Below are positions 62,743-64,000 of a DNA stretch of 64,000 nucleotides, one piece after another. Numbering within the stretch: position 1 is the first letter of the stretch; every line of letters starts with the position of its first letter. Where the stretch lies: assembly GCF_015221995.1 (NCBI RefSeq), contig NZ_JADFFM010000001.1:2046001-2110000 (forward strand). The letters run 5' to 3'. This DNA comes from Mucilaginibacter boryungensis (GTDB lineage Bacteria > Bacteroidota > Bacteroidia > Sphingobacteriales > Sphingobacteriaceae). The position numbers and the translations under genes are program-made. The notes under the pieces are model-generated. The model had not been told where the DNA came from, made no database searches, and saw only the letters and a list, made by a program, of their open reading frames with translations.

Positions 62743-63069
62743 ATGAGAAGAGATGTATTCCAGGCAATAGCCGACCCAACCCGCAGGAAGATTATCGGCA
62801 TGCTGGCCGGTAAACAATTGAACCTGAATACCATAGCCGATAAATTTAATATCAGCAGGCCCGCTATTTCGAAGCACATTAAAATTTTAACAGAATGCGG
62901 CCTGCTCACCATACAGCAGCAGGGCAGGGACAGGTACTGCAAAGCCAATTACCAAAAGCTGGGAGAGGTGGCTACCTGGGTAGAGCAATACCGCGAATTT
63001 TGGAATAATAAGCTGGACGATCTGGATAAATTCCTCTCCCTGGAAAACAAAACAAATAATTACAAATAA
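62743..63069 (+). CDS. ArsR-family transcriptional regulator
   Basis: Winged-helix DNA-binding protein. ATG 62743 is chosen over the TTG at 62686, because the latter would place promoter and operators inside the gene. The domain starts MRRDVFQAIADPTRRKIIGMLAGKQLNLNTIADKFNISRPAISKHIKILTECGLL, with the recognition helix SRPAISKHIKIL. It lacks the metal-binding Cys motif of true arsenic regulators, so the effector is probably not a metal. The next gene is an SRPBCC protein, a common partner of such regulators. Length 108 is normal. Confidence 0.92.
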   Translation: MRRDVFQAIADPTRRKIIGMLAGKQLNLNTIADKFNISRPAISKHIKILTECGLLTIQQQGRDRYCKANYQKLGEVATWVEQYREFWNNKLDDLDKFLSLENKTNNYK

Positions 63070-63085
63070 TTTTAAATAATATCAT

Positions 63086-63526
63086 ATGGAAACAGCAAAG
63101 AATGCTCAGGTAGTGGTAGTGGAAAGAAACTACAACGCGCCGGTAGGCCGGGTTTGGGAAGCCCTTACCGATAATAGTAAAATGAAACAATGGTATTTTG
63201 ACATTGCCGATTTTAGACCCGAAGTTGGTTTTGAGTTTGAATTTTCGGGCGGCGACCCAAGTGGTAAAATGTACTTGCACAAATGTGTTGTGAAAACCGT
63301 TGAGCCTAATAAAAAACTGGCTTATACCTGGCGGTACGATGGTTATGAAGGCGAATCGCTGGTAACGTTTGAATTGACAGCGGAGGGCGAGGGAACACAT
63401 ATTAAAGTAACCCATACAGGCTTAGACACCTTCCCGCCGCTGGAAGCATTTAACCCTAAAAACTTCAACATGGGCTGGAACCATATTTTGGGTACCAGTT
63501 TAAAGGAATTTGTAGAGAAAGCGTAA
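63086..63526 (+). CDS. SRPBCC (AHSA1-like) protein
   Basis: Helix-grip ligand-binding protein with VVVERNYNAPVGRVWEALTDNSKMKQWYF, GGDPSGKMYLHKCVVKTVEPNKKLAYTWRYDGYEGESLVTFEL and THIKVTHTGLDTFPP. Length 146. It follows the ArsR gene by 16 bases, in the same operon and under the double operator. Such pairs often respond to stress or hydrophobic compounds, but the ligand is not known. Confidence 0.92.
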   Translation: METAKNAQVVVVERNYNAPVGRVWEALTDNSKMKQWYFDIADFRPEVGFEFEFSGGDPSGKMYLHKCVVKTVEPNKKLAYTWRYDGYEGESLVTFELTAEGEGTHIKVTHTGLDTFPPLEAFNPKNFNMGWNHILGTSLKEFVEKA

Positions 63527-63539
63527 AGGTTACATCCTT

Positions 63540-64000
63540 TTATTGCTCACCGCCATCTGGGTTTTCTACACTTTTGCCTTTCATGGCATGGCTGATGGCC
63601 TGATCCATTAAACGTTCGGCAAATGGGCGTGTAAATTCGTTTAACGTGTCTATATGTTTATGGATCAGGTCTTTATCGCCGGTAATTAAAGCGGCTTGCA
63701 GTTCGGTAATATACCTGTGTGTATCCGAAATTTCGGCTACAGATAGCCATTCGCTGTTCTTTTCAATAAAGCGTTTGGTGGTATAAATAATTTGTTCGCC
63801 TTCGGTACGGGCCTCTATCAGCATGCGCTGGGCGACGTCGTCTTTAGCATGGATGATGCTGTCCATTAGCATTTGTTCAACCTGGTCGTCGGTAATGCCA
63901 TAGGTAGGGGTAACTTCAACTTCCTGTTTCACGCCCGAACGTAATTCTACCGCCTGTATTTTCAGTATACCATCTGCGTTAAGCAAAAAATTAATATCAA
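63540..64000 (-). CDS. hscA: Fe-S cluster assembly chaperone HscA, C-terminal part
   Basis: Hsp70-family chaperone that works with HscB and IscU. The C-terminal substrate-binding part is present: at the window edge the frame reads DINFLLNADGILKIQAVELRSG, then the HscA-like PTYGITDDQVEQMLMDSIIHAKDDV and the lid ending MDQAISHAMKGKSVENPDG. The motif MDQ..(A)LKGKSV separates it from DnaK. The frame is open through the window end, so the gene is 5' partial; the TTG at 63986 is not a start. It converges on the SRPBCC gene with 13 bases between. Confidence 0.9.
   Translation of the reverse strand, partial: DINFLLNADGILKIQAVELRSGVKQEVEVTPTYGITDDQVEQMLMDSIIHAKDDVAQRMLIEARTEGEQIIYTTKRFIEKNSEWLSVAEISDTHRYITELQAALITGDKDLIHKHIDTLNEFTRPFAERLMDQAISHAMKGKSVENPDGGEQ

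Noticed and set aside
1..64000. CRISPR arrays, tRNA or rRNA genes, phage and insertion-sequence genes
   Set aside because: No regularly spaced direct repeats, no cloverleaf or rRNA-like stretches and no transposase or integrase products were seen.

Overview
This 64 kb window comes from a Bacteroidota chromosome, most likely family Sphingobacteriaceae and close to Mucilaginibacter or Pedobacter. The evidence is SusC/SusD-type outer-membrane proteins, many secreted glycoside hydrolases, a type B C-terminal secretion domain (T9SS-type cargo), a DUF1800/DUF1501 pair, LytTR two-component signalling, and promoters of the Bacteroidota form TTG-N18-21-TAnnTTTG instead of sigma70 boxes. Genus is an inference. 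I saw no rRNA, tRNA, CRISPR array, phage or insertion sequence.

Region 1 (1-10.5 kb) is a plant polysaccharide cluster. A GH31 enzyme, whose 5' end lies outside the window, faces a six-gene minus-strand operon: GH39, GH43, GH43, GH43, a short GH106-like enzyme and GH28 polygalacturonase. The set suits side chains and backbone of pectin (arabinan, rhamnogalacturonan, xylose-decorated regions). No SusC/SusD pair for it is visible here.

Region 2 (10.7-37.8 kb) is mixed housekeeping and envelope: a cold shock protein, a YtxH protein, a GH29 fucosidase with an SMP-30 lactonase, an S9 peptidase, an ABC exporter, DUF1800/DUF1501, a ClC channel, a thioesterase with a TPR sensor kinase, a fatty acid desaturase, an acetate transporter, phosphoglycerate mutase, a LytS/LytTR-type pair, an M28 peptidase and an FAD oxidoreductase.

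Region 3 (37.8-48 kb) is a second polysaccharide locus: SusC, SusD and two SGNH-type acetylesterases on the minus strand, divergent from a GH2-type enzyme. One esterase has a frameshift that cuts off its conserved C-terminus.

Region 4 (48-64 kb) holds nuoA-nuoB separated from the other complex I genes, with nuoA head-to-head with an FAD oxidoreductase so that their start codons overlap. After these come a GT87 mannosyltransferase-like protein, threonine aldolase, a TonB-dependent receptor, a two-gene Anbu/transglutaminase operon, an acyltransferase, a T9SS-type cargo protein, a DEAD-box helicase, an ArsR/SRPBCC pair with a double operator over its promoter, and the 3' part of hscA.

Across the window, intergenic spaces carry copies of a palindromic repeat with ends GTCATTGCGAG / CTCGCAATGAC, and several very long perfect hairpins lie between convergent genes.
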